Shown: piece by piece, positions 32,874 through 40,471 of the stretch
Layout: the number at the start of each line of letters is the position of its first letter
How positions within the stretch are numbered: position 1 is the stretch's first letter
The notes under the pieces: model-generated
What the model was told of the DNA's origin: nothing
Database searches by the model: none
What the model saw: the letters and a program-made list of their open reading frames with translations, nothing else
NCBI RefSeq assembly: GCF_020010905.1
Contig: NZ_JAGJBY010000001.1
Coordinates: 4,298,001-4,362,000 of the forward strand
Origin: Streptomyces acidiscabies
GTDB taxonomy: Bacteria; Actinomycetota; Actinomycetes; Streptomycetales; Streptomycetaceae
Length of the DNA stretch: 64,000 nt
Reading direction: 5' to 3'
Translations under genes and position numbers: made by a program

Positions 32874-32934
32874 CGAAACGGTTGAGTTTCGCTAGCCAGG
32901 TGTGTAGCGTCATTGGAGTACGAAACCGTTTCGT
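32874..32934 (+). promoter_or_regulatory. Promoter with two operator palindromes for the MFS exporter
   Basis: TTGAGT (32882-32887) and TAGCGT (32905-32910), spaced 17 bases, form a plausible promoter. CGAAAC-N6-GTTTCG (32874-32891) overlaps the -35, and ACGAAA-CCG-TTTCGT (32920-32934) sits just past the start point. Both share the CGAAAC core, as expected for a TetR-type repressor clamping a promoter. No repressor gene is adjacent. Confidence 0.65.
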
Positions 32935-32972
32935 TCGCGAGACGCCGATCATCTCATCGGAGCAGGCCCCTT

Positions 32973-34475
32973 ATGTCACAGACCACCGAGACGCCGGACA
33001 CGACGTCACTCACCAAGACAGCCGAGGAACCCGCGTCCCGTCACCGCTGGTGGGTTCTCGCGATGATCGGCATAGCCCAGCTGATGGTCACGCTGGACGC
33101 GACGATCGTGAACATCGCGATGCCGTCCGCCCAGGCCGACCTCGGGTTCTCCGACGGCGACCGGACCTGGATCGTCACCGCCTACTCCCTCGCCTTCGGC
33201 AGCCTCCTGCTCCTCGGCGGCCGGATCGCGGACCTCTTCGGCCGCAAGGTCGCCTTCCTGGTCGGCGTCGGCGGCTTCGCGGCGGCCTCCGCGCTGGCCG
33301 GCGCCGCCACGAACTTCGAGGTCCTCGTCGTAGGGCGCACCCTCCAGGGCCTGTTCGGCGCGCTCCTCGCACCGGCCGCGCTCTCGCTGCTGACCACGAC
33401 GTTCACCGACGCCAAGGAGCGCGCCCGCGCCTTCGGCATCTACGGTGCCATCGCCGGCTCCGGTGCGGCCGTCGGCCTGCTGCTCGGCGGCGTCCTCACC
33501 GAGTACCTCGACTGGCGCTGGACCCTCTACGTCAACCTCGCCCTCGCCGTGATCCCCCTGGTCGGCGGCTGGATCCTGCTCAAGCGCACGGCCCGCGAAC
33601 CCGGCGCGAAGCTCGACATCCCAGGCACCCTCCTCGTCACCACCGGCCTCTTCGCCGTCGTCTACGGCTTCTCGATGGCCGAGTCCCACGACTGGTCCTC
33701 CCCGCGCTCCTGGGGCTTCCTGACCGTCGGCGGCATCCTGCTCGCCGCGTTCACCTGGTGGCAGACGAAGGCGTCCCACCCGCTGCTCCCGCTGCGCGTC
33801 CTGCTCGACCGCGACCGCGGCGCCTCCTTCGCCGTGATGCTGATCTCCAGCGCCGGGATGTTCGGTGTCTTCCTCTTCCTGACCTACTACCTCCAGCTCA
33901 GCCTCGGTTTCTCCGCCGTCAAGACCGGGCTCGCGTTCCTGCCGATGGTCGGCGGGCTGATGGTCGCGGCCACCCTGGCGACCAGCTTCCTCGTCCCCCG
34001 GATCGGCCCGAAGATCATCGTCCCGCTCGGCATGGCCCTCGGCGCGGTCGGCCTGGTCTGGATGACGGACCTCGGCCTGGACAGCACGTACGTCACCCAC
34101 GTCATGCCGCCGCTGATCCTCACCGGCCTCGGCATCGGCCTGGTCATGGCGCCCGCGATGTCCCTGGCCACCAGCGGGGTCGCCGCGCACGACGCCGGGG
34201 TCGCCTCGGCCGCCGTCAACACGATGCAGCAGATCGGCGGCTCCATCGGCACGGCACTGCTGAACACCCTCGCGGCGAGCGCCGCGACCAACTACCTGGA
34301 CGGCAGGAACGCGGGCGACAAGCTCGTCCAGGCGCACGCCGCGCTGGAGTCGTACTCCACCGCGTACTGGTGGTCGGCCGGGTTCTTCGCGGTCGGCGCC
34401 GTCCTCACCCTGCTGCTCTACCGCAGCGGCGTCCCGAAGGCCGACGAGAACGCGGCCCCCACGGTCCACATGTGA
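32973..34475 (+). CDS. DHA2-type MFS drug exporter
   Basis: This 500-residue transporter has about fourteen helices, as in the EmrB/QacA group. Motifs include LDATIVNIAMPSAQ in helix 1, GGRIADLFGRK in loop 2/3 and the antiporter motif C-like stretch GSGAAVGLLLGGVL. The usual role is proton-driven export of drugs or lipophilic cations. ATG at 32973 has GGAG ten bases upstream. It is divergent from metE, with its own promoter carrying two palindromes, and a strong terminator follows. The substrate is unknown; induction by the substrate through a TetR-type repressor is likely. Confidence 0.93.
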   Translation: MSQTTETPDTTSLTKTAEEPASRHRWWVLAMIGIAQLMVTLDATIVNIAMPSAQADLGFSDGDRTWIVTAYSLAFGSLLLLGGRIADLFGRKVAFLVGVGGFAAASALAGAATNFEVLVVGRTLQGLFGALLAPAALSLLTTTFTDAKERARAFGIYGAIAGSGAAVGLLLGGVLTEYLDWRWTLYVNLALAVIPLVGGWILLKRTAREPGAKLDIPGTLLVTTGLFAVVYGFSMAESHDWSSPRSWGFLTVGGILLAAFTWWQTKASHPLLPLRVLLDRDRGASFAVMLISSAGMFGVFLFLTYYLQLSLGFSAVKTGLAFLPMVGGLMVAATLATSFLVPRIGPKIIVPLGMALGAVGLVWMTDLGLDSTYVTHVMPPLILTGLGIGLVMAPAMSLATSGVAAHDAGVASAAVNTMQQIGGSIGTALLNTLAASAATNYLDGRNAGDKLVQAHAALESYSTAYWWSAGFFAVGAVLTLLLYRSGVPKADENAAPTVHM

Positions 34476-34513
34476 GCGACATGTGGTGACCGCACTCTGA
34501 GCGGAGGGTGCGG

Positions 34514-34555
34514 GCGAACGGGCCCGGTGTCTGGGGAGACACCGGGCCCGTTCGC
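34514..34555. terminator. Terminator after the MFS exporter
   Basis: Perfect 19-base arms (34514-34532 and 34537-34555, GCGAACGGGCCCGGTGTCT and its complement) enclose a GGGG loop. This is the longest perfect hairpin I saw in the window. It lies about 40 bases past the exporter stop. Confidence 0.92.
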
Positions 34556-34596
34556 ATGTCCGCAGGTGAGAGGCGGGCAAGAGCCTCCGCCGTTAT

Positions 34597-34612
34597 TTGC
34601 GTCTGGACGCAA
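34597..34612. promoter_or_regulatory. Operator-like palindrome upstream of the ABC operon
   Basis: TTGCGTC-TG-GACGCAA is a perfect 16-base palindrome in an AT-richer patch (GTTATTTG precedes it). It lies about 240 bases before the permease start. The rest of the leader up to 34850 shows no gene. The bound regulator is unknown. Confidence 0.45.
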
Positions 34613-34850
34613 GAAGGTGCAGACTCGGCCTGTCGGACCCGTCACGGGTGCAGTCACATCGCGGAACGGAGGCGGCCATGGGCGCAGAACCTCCCAGTCC
34701 GAGCCGCCCCCAGGGCGCTCGCTGAACCCCCCTTTCTCTTCTTCACTCCCCACGCTCTCCGTGCTCCCCGGGTGACCCCGCCCCGCCGTCGGCGCGCCGC
34801 CGCCGGCCGGGGCGCCTCGCCGTGCGCAGAGTGTGGGCGGAGGCTCCGTG

Positions 34851-36572
34851 ATGCTGATCCGTGCTGTCAAACGACCCCTGCTCTCCCGCTTCTCCTGGGT
34901 GGACGCGGCCGTCGCCGCCGCCGTCCTCGTCCTGCTCTACACCGTCCTGCGCGTCGGCCAGGGCACCACCGTCGCCTTCAACACCCACACCACCCTCCAC
35001 GTCGACACCGACCCCGCGCGCCTCCCGTACGACGCGGCCCGCTCCCTGCTGCGGATGTTCGCGGCGCTCGCCGCGTCGGTCGTGTTCACGTTCGTCTACG
35101 CCTACGCGGCGGCCAAGAGCCGCAGGCTGGAACGGGTGCTGATCCCGGCGCTCGACATCCTCCAGTCGGTCCCCGTGCTCGGGTTCCTGACCGTCGCCGT
35201 GACCGGGTTCATCGCGCTGTTCCCCGGCTCGCTGCTCGGCCTGGAGTTCGCGTCGATCTTCGCGATCTTCACCTCGCAGGCGTGGAACATGACCTTCGGC
35301 TTCTACTCCTCCCTGACCTCCCTCCCACGCGAACTCGACGAGCTGTCACGGTCGTTCGGGTTCACCCGCTGGATGCGGTTCTGGAAGGTCGAACTCCCCT
35401 CAGGGATGATCGGCCTCGTCTGGAACGGCATGATGAGCTTCGGCGGCGGCTGGTTCTTCCTCGTCGCGTCCGAGGCGATCAGCGTCAACAACAAGCAGTA
35501 CGCGCTTCCCGGCATCGGCTCCTACGCGGGCGCCGCGATCGCCGCCGGCGACCTCGGCAAGGTCGGCTGGGCCATCCTCGCCATGGCCGTCATGGTCATC
35601 GGCGTCAACTTCCTCTTCTGGCGCCCCCTCACGGCCTGGGCCGAACGCTTCAAGAACGAGCAGTCCGAGGCGGGCGAGGTCCAGAAGTCCGTCGTCCTCG
35701 ACCTGCTGCGCCGCTCCCACTGGCCCCGGCTCCTCGGCAGGGCGCTGCGGCCCGTCGGGCACGCGCTGAGCAGGGCGGGGCGGGTGTTCGGCCGCGACGA
35801 CCAGCGGCTGACCGTCGACCGCGCCAAGCAGCGCACCGGCGATGTCGTCTTCACCGTCGTCGCGGGCGGGCTGATCCTCTGGGGGCTCGCCGACCTCGGC
35901 CGCTATCTGTACGACCGCACCGGGCTCGGCGTCTTCGGCGAACCGCTCCTCCTCGGGCTCGCGACGTTCGTCCGCGTGATCGTGCTGGTCGCGCTCGCCA
36001 CCGTCGTCTGGGTGCCGGTCGGAGTGAAGATCGGGTTCTCGCCCCGGCTGACGCGGATCGCCCAGCCGATAGTGCAGGTGCTGGCCTCCTTCCCGGCCAA
36101 CTTCCTCTTCCCGCTGGCTGTTTGGTTCTTCCTGAAGACCGGGCTGTCCATCAATATCGGCGGCACGCTGCTCATGGCGCTCGGCGCGCAGTGGTACATC
36201 CTCTTCAACACCATCGCCGGGGCGATGGCCATCCCGACGGATCTGCGCGAGGCGATGGACGACCTGGGCGTCGTCGGCCGGCAGCGGTGGAAGCGGCTGA
36301 TCCTGCCGGGGATCTTCCCCTCGTACGTCACCGGCGGGATCACCGCGTCCGGGGGTGCCTGGAACGCGTCCATCGTCTCCGAGGTCGTGACCTTCGGCGG
36401 TACGACACTGACGGCGACCGGGCTCGGGGCGTACATCGCGCAGGCCACGGCGAAGGGCGACAACCCGCATCTGCTGGCCGGGGTCGCGGTGATGAGTCTG
36501 TACGTCGTGCTGCTGAACCGGGTGCTGTGGCGGCGGCTGTACCGGCTGGCGGAGACGCGCTACTCGCTCTGA
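34851..36572 (+). CDS. ABC transporter permease, two fused permease domains
   Basis: This 573-residue protein contains two binding-protein-dependent permease domains in one chain. The first has LPRELDELSRSFGFTRWMRF (about 165-185), an EAA-loop equivalent; the second has IPTDLREAMDDLGVVGRQRW (about 465-485), the better EAA match. About eleven hydrophobic segments are visible, and a cytoplasmic linker (about 265-330) joins the halves. It resembles the NitT/TauT (nitrate, sulfonate, bicarbonate) group. ATG at 34851 is seven bases from GGAGG; GTG at 34848 is an alternative. It is followed by its ATPase. No substrate-binding protein is encoded here. Confidence 0.88.
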   Translation: MLIRAVKRPLLSRFSWVDAAVAAAVLVLLYTVLRVGQGTTVAFNTHTTLHVDTDPARLPYDAARSLLRMFAALAASVVFTFVYAYAAAKSRRLERVLIPALDILQSVPVLGFLTVAVTGFIALFPGSLLGLEFASIFAIFTSQAWNMTFGFYSSLTSLPRELDELSRSFGFTRWMRFWKVELPSGMIGLVWNGMMSFGGGWFFLVASEAISVNNKQYALPGIGSYAGAAIAAGDLGKVGWAILAMAVMVIGVNFLFWRPLTAWAERFKNEQSEAGEVQKSVVLDLLRRSHWPRLLGRALRPVGHALSRAGRVFGRDDQRLTVDRAKQRTGDVVFTVVAGGLILWGLADLGRYLYDRTGLGVFGEPLLLGLATFVRVIVLVALATVVWVPVGVKIGFSPRLTRIAQPIVQVLASFPANFLFPLAVWFFLKTGLSINIGGTLLMALGAQWYILFNTIAGAMAIPTDLREAMDDLGVVGRQRWKRLILPGIFPSYVTGGITASGGAWNASIVSEVVTFGGTTLTATGLGAYIAQATAKGDNPHLLAGVAVMSLYVVLLNRVLWRRLYRLAETRYSL

Positions 36573-36628
36573 GAGCGCCCCGCCTCCCCCTCAACTTGCT
36601 TGATTCTCACGTGCTTTGGAGCAACGTC

Positions 36629-37939
36629 ATGACCAACGACCTCCTCCTCGAAACCGTCGGCCTCACCAAGTCCTACGCCGGTGCCGACGGCGAACTCCCC
36701 GTCCTGTCCGGCATCGACCTCCAGGTCCGCGCCGGTGAAGTCGTCGCGCTGCTCGGCAAGTCGGGGTCCGGCAAGTCGACGCTGCTGCGCTGCCTCGCCG
36801 GGCTCGTCCCGGCCAGCTCCGGCACCGTCACGTACAAGGGGACGCCGCTGACCGGGGCCAACCCCGGTACCGCCATGGTGTTCCAGACGTTCGCGCTGCT
36901 CCCGTGGCTCACGGTCCAGCAGAACGTCGAACTCGGCCTGGAAGCCAAGGGAGTTGGTCCCGTCGAGCGTGCCGAGGCCGCGAGGCAGGCCATCGAGCTG
37001 ATCGGCCTCGACGGCTTCGAGTCCGCGTACCCCAAGGAGTTGTCCGGCGGGATGCGCCAACGCGTGGGTTTCGCACGGGCGTTGGTCGTCGAGCCCGACG
37101 TACTCATGATGGACGAGCCGTTCTCCGCGCTGGACGTCCTCACCGCCGAGAACCTGCGCGGCGAGCTGATGGAGCTGTGGGAGTCGGGACGCTTCCCGAC
37201 CCGGGCGATCGTCCTCGTCACCCACAACATCGAGGAGGCCGTGCTGATGGCGGACCGGATCGTCGTCCTCGGCGCGCGGCCGTACGGCACGATCCGCGAG
37301 GTCTTCGAGGTCGGCATGGACCGGCCCCGCGACCGGGACTCGGCCGCGTTCGAGGACCTCATCGACCGGGTGTACCGCACGATGACCGGCCGCCAGAAGG
37401 AGGGCCGCGTCCCCGGCCGCCACGAGACCCCCGAACTCGACAAGCGCACCCCCGCGAACACGCCCCTGCCCCCGGCCAGCGTCGACGGACTCTCCGGCCT
37501 CGCGGAACTCGTCCTCAGCCGGGGCGGCGCCTGCGACCTCGCGGACCTCGCGGACGACCTCGGCCTGGAGATCGACGACCTGCTGCCCCAGGTCGACGCC
37601 CTCGACCTGCTCGGCTTCGGCACGGTCACCGGCGACGACCTGCTCCTCACTCCGATGGGTACGGCCTTCGCGGACGCGGACGTCCAGGACTCGAAGCGGA
37701 TCTTCGCCCAGGCCGCCGTACAGGCCCCGCTGGTGCGGCTGATCACGACCAGCCTCGGCCAGAACCCCAAGGGCACGCTGCGCGCGGGCTTCTTCCGGGA
37801 CCTGCTGGCCCACCACTTCACGAGCGAGCAGGTGACGCGGCAGCTGGAGACGGCGACGGACTGGGGGAGGTACGCGGAGCTGTACGCGTACGACGCGGAG
37901 CCGCAGGAGTACCGGGCGGAGGAGGCCGGGGTGCGGTAG
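36629..37939 (+). CDS. ABC ATPase with C-terminal AAA-associated domain
   Basis: This 436-residue NitT/TauT-type ATPase has Walker A GKSGSGKST (about 45-53), the Q-loop VFQTFALLPW, signature LSGGMRQR, Walker B VLMMDEPFSALD and the switch His in VLVTHNIEEA. After residue about 285 a separate domain of some 150 residues follows (SGLAELVLSRGGACDLADLADDL and on), matching the AAA-associated C-terminal domain found in some transporters of this class. ATG at 36629 follows GGAG, 56 bases after the permease stop. It drives the double permease. The extra domain may regulate activity; the substrate is unknown. Confidence 0.9.
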   Translation: MTNDLLLETVGLTKSYAGADGELPVLSGIDLQVRAGEVVALLGKSGSGKSTLLRCLAGLVPASSGTVTYKGTPLTGANPGTAMVFQTFALLPWLTVQQNVELGLEAKGVGPVERAEAARQAIELIGLDGFESAYPKELSGGMRQRVGFARALVVEPDVLMMDEPFSALDVLTAENLRGELMELWESGRFPTRAIVLVTHNIEEAVLMADRIVVLGARPYGTIREVFEVGMDRPRDRDSAAFEDLIDRVYRTMTGRQKEGRVPGRHETPELDKRTPANTPLPPASVDGLSGLAELVLSRGGACDLADLADDLGLEIDDLLPQVDALDLLGFGTVTGDDLLLTPMGTAFADADVQDSKRIFAQAAVQAPLVRLITTSLGQNPKGTLRAGFFRDLLAHHFTSEQVTRQLETATDWGRYAELYAYDAEPQEYRAEEAGVR

Positions 37940-37952
37940 GTACTGTGCGGAA

Positions 37953-38465
37953 ATGACGAGAAGCGAGCGGCTCGCGGAGCAGTTGGACTGGTACTGGCGG
38001 ACGAACCTGCGGCCACGGCTGGACGGGCTCACCGACGACGAGTACTTCTGGGAGCCGGTGGGGGACTGCTGGAACGTCCGGCCGGGCGCGGGGAGATGGA
38101 CGCCGGACTTCGCGTCCCCCGCCCCGGTACCGGCGCCGGTGACCACGATCGCCTGGCGGCTGGCGCACATCGTCGTCTCGTGCCTGGGCTACCGGACCGG
38201 GTGGTACTTCGGCGGGCCGGAGGTCGACTCCGAGACGTTCGCGTACGCGGGGACCGCCGACGAGGCGTTGAAGCAGCTCGACGAGATATACGGGCGGTGG
38301 AACGCGGGGGTTCGCGGGCTCTCGGACGCCGATCTGGACAGTCCGCCGTCGGTGGGTCCCGAGCGGTATCCGCTGGAGAACAGGGTCCTGCACGTCAACC
38401 GGGAGCTGATCCATCACGGCGCCGAGATCGCCTTGCTGCGCGACCTCTACCTCCGGCAGGGCTGA
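37953..38465 (+). CDS. DinB-like protein
   Basis: This 170-residue protein has the four-helix look of the DinB/YfiT superfamily, with histidines placed as a metal triad could be: one in WRLAHIVVSCLGYR (about residue 70) and two in NRELIHHGAEIALLRDLYLR near the C-terminus. Members include thiol-dependent and other metal-binding transferases. It starts 13 bases after the ATPase stop, so it may be co-transcribed, but a link with transport is not evident. The gene converges on the ArsR-type regulator with four bases between them. Confidence 0.75.
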   Translation: MTRSERLAEQLDWYWRTNLRPRLDGLTDDEYFWEPVGDCWNVRPGAGRWTPDFASPAPVPAPVTTIAWRLAHIVVSCLGYRTGWYFGGPEVDSETFAYAGTADEALKQLDEIYGRWNAGVRGLSDADLDSPPSVGPERYPLENRVLHVNRELIHHGAEIALLRDLYLRQG

Positions 38466-38469
38466 GCCG

Positions 38470-38862
38470 TCAGTGCGCGGTGGCGGGGCGTGTGGCGCGG
38501 GCCCGCGCCGTCTCCGGCGCCGTACGCGTGACCTCCCCGGCAGCCTCCTCCTGTGCGCCCGCCTCGTCGGCCGCCAGGACCGCGCCCTCCAGCAGGGCCC
38601 GTACCCGGGGGCCGGCGGCGCGGTAGAAGATGCGGGTTCCCTCGCGGCGCGAGTCGACCAGGCCGGCGCCGCGCAGGCGGGCCAGGTGCTGGGACGTCGC
38701 CGCGACGTGCGCGCCGATGATCTCCGCGAGCTTACTGACCGGGAGTTCGCGGTCCGTGAGCGCCCACAGCAGGCGGTAGCGGGACGGGTCGGCGACCGCC
38801 TTGAGGACGGCGACCGCCTGGTCGGCCTGGTGCTCGTCCCAGGACCCTACTTGCGCTTCCAT
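38470..38862 (-). CDS. ArsR-family transcriptional repressor
   Basis: This 130-residue winged-helix regulator has the ArsR core at about 15-100: AVLKAVADPSRYRLLWALTDRELPVSKLAEIIG and the recognition helix ATSQHLARLRGAGLV. The metal motif ELCVCDL of ArsR/SmtB is replaced by ELPVSKL with no cysteines, so a metal sensor of that type is unlikely. A further non-conserved tail (100-130) is Ala/Glu/Thr-rich. The ATG at 38862 lies inside an 11-base inverted repeat, and a -10 element sits six bases upstream, pointing to a leaderless, self-repressed transcript. The downstream target may be the FAD oxidoreductase next door or the gene itself. Confidence 0.9.
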   Translation of the reverse strand: MEAQVGSWDEHQADQAVAVLKAVADPSRYRLLWALTDRELPVSKLAEIIGAHVAATSQHLARLRGAGLVDSRREGTRIFYRAAGPRVRALLEGAVLAADEAGAQEEAAGEVTRTAPETARARATRPATAH

Positions 38863-38874
38863 GCAAGTAGGGTA
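38844..38874 (-). promoter_or_regulatory. Leaderless promoter and operator of the ArsR-type gene
   Basis: Arms ACCCTACTTGC and GCAAGTAGGGT (38844-38854 and 38863-38873) form a perfect 11-base inverted repeat with an eight-base loop holding the start codon (38862-38860). On the minus strand TACCCT (38874-38869) ends six bases before the ATG, the spacing of a -10 element for a leaderless mRNA. The repressor would cover its own -10 and start. Confidence 0.75.
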
Positions 38875-38887
38875 CCCGGGCGGGCAG

Positions 38888-40288
38888 TCAGACGGCCGTG
38901 TCGGTCTCCTCGCGGACCGGCGGCGGACCGTCCGAGGTCGGGGCGGGCGGGCCGAACAGCACGGCCTTGGCGACGGCGGGTGCGAACAGGGCCGTGACCG
39001 GCGCGGACAGGGTCAGTACGGCGCGGAAGGCGGTCCCGACGACGGGGTCACCGGGGGACCGCTCGGTGACCCGGCGCAGATACCATCCCGCGACCCGGTC
39101 GGCGGGCTTGGTGGCGACGGCCGTCCCGGTCGCCCCCGGCATCTGCCGGTCCGCCCCGGCGGAGATGTCCCACGCCTGCCGCGACGCGGCGAGCAGCGCT
39201 TCCTGCACGCGCCGGGTCGTCGGCGTACGGCGCCGGCCGGCGAGCGCGTCCCGCAGCGCGACCGCGCTCATCGCGGCGATGGCCATGCCCTGGCCGTAGA
39301 TCGGGTTGAACGTGCACAGCGCGTCCCCGGTCGCGAGGAACCCGGCGGGGGTCCCCGGCAGGTCGTACCGGCGCCGGATGTTCGCCGTACGCCGGAACCC
39401 GAACGGCGCGGTCAGCGGCTCGGCCTCCTCCATCCACCGGTCGAGCAGCGGGTGCGCCAGCCGCTTGGTGTACGCCTCGAACGCGGCCTCGTCCGTGGGC
39501 GGTTCGTCCCCGCGCAGCCCCGACACGATCACCAGATGCGTGCCGTCCTCCAACGGCAATGCGCCCCCGGCGTGGACCTGTTCGGGGTTGGGGTACACGT
39601 AGTACCCGAGGGTCCCCCCGTCGTCGAGGACGGCACCCCCCTTGCCCCGGTAGACGCGGGACGCGTACGCGAGCCCGGTGTCGATGGTCTCCTCCGGTAC
39701 GGCGCCGGCGCCGATCTCCGCGAGCCACTTCCCCGCCTTGGTCCCGCTGCCGGACGCGTCGACGACCAAGTCGGCCTCGATGTCCCGGAGTTCGGCGTCC
39801 TGGGAGCGGTCCCGCACCTGAACGCCCCGCACCCGCGCGGCGTCCCCGAGCAGCCCGACGACGTCGGTCCCCTCCAGCACGGTGATCAGCGGATCGGCGA
39901 GCACCCGCCGCCGTACGATCTCCTCCAACTGCCCCCGGGAACCGGTGTAGATGTGCGTCGTCGCGGGGAACCGGCGGAACCAGCGCCCGTGTTGCCACAG
40001 CGCCATGTCCGACGGCATGCCCACCCAGGGCGCCCCCGCCGCCCTCAACTCCTCCAGGAATCCCGGCAACAGCGACTCCATCGCCGTCTGCCCGCCCTGC
40101 AACAGCACGTGCGGATGCCGTCCCTGCGGCACACCCGACCGCGCCCCGCCCCCCTCCGGGAACCGGTCCCGCTCGACGACGGTCACCCGCTCGGCGTGCC
40201 CGGCGAGCACCCGCGCGGCGAGCAGCCCCGCAAGACTCCCACCCACGACCACCGCGTGCCGTCGCCCCGTCCCTGCCGCAGAGTTCAC
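38888..40288 (-). CDS. FAD-dependent oxidoreductase (monooxygenase type)
   Basis: This 466-residue flavoprotein has the N-terminal FAD loop VVVGGSLAGLLAARVL (about 12-27) with the acidic residue in VTVVERDRFPE, and the second FAD motif ATGDALCTFNPIYGQGM (about 315-331). It resembles geranylgeranyl reductase- and epoxidase-like proteins of actinomycetes. GTG at 40288 has GGGAG upstream. It is divergent from the STAND gene across a 183-base region holding a palindrome. Oxidation of an unsaturated or aromatic small molecule is likely, with the substrate unknown. The ArsR-type gene lies just upstream of position 38888 on the same strand, downstream in transcription. Confidence 0.88.
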   Translation of the reverse strand: MNSAAGTGRRHAVVVGGSLAGLLAARVLAGHAERVTVVERDRFPEGGGARSGVPQGRHPHVLLQGGQTAMESLLPGFLEELRAAGAPWVGMPSDMALWQHGRWFRRFPATTHIYTGSRGQLEEIVRRRVLADPLITVLEGTDVVGLLGDAARVRGVQVRDRSQDAELRDIEADLVVDASGSGTKAGKWLAEIGAGAVPEETIDTGLAYASRVYRGKGGAVLDDGGTLGYYVYPNPEQVHAGGALPLEDGTHLVIVSGLRGDEPPTDEAAFEAYTKRLAHPLLDRWMEEAEPLTAPFGFRRTANIRRRYDLPGTPAGFLATGDALCTFNPIYGQGMAIAAMSAVALRDALAGRRRTPTTRRVQEALLAASRQAWDISAGADRQMPGATGTAVATKPADRVAGWYLRRVTERSPGDPVVGTAFRAVLTLSAPVTALFAPAVAKAVLFGPPAPTSDGPPPVREETDTAV

Positions 40289-40391
40289 TGATCAGCTCCC
40301 TGGTCGTCACGTTGAGCGAAGTCCCAAGTATCCCGCTCCGCGAGGCGCGTCGGCCACTGCGCCGTCCCGCTCCCGTGGACTCCGGGCGATC

Positions 40392-40430
40392 TTGAGTTCC
40401 CCGCTCGGATACTTTAAAGTGCAAGCACTT
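40392..40430 (+). promoter_or_regulatory. Promoter with overlapping palindromes for the STAND gene
   Basis: TTGAGT (40392-40397) and TAAAGT (40415-40420), spaced 17 bases, form a good promoter. ACTTTAAAGT (40411-40420) is a perfect palindrome over the -10, and AAGTGC-AA-GCACTT (40417-40430) is a second, overlapping the start point. A dimeric repressor (TetR or MarR type) could bind. The region also serves the divergent FAD gene. Confidence 0.65.
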
Positions 40431-40471
40431 GATATGCAGGGCATGTACACACACCGAGGTGAGGTGACACC

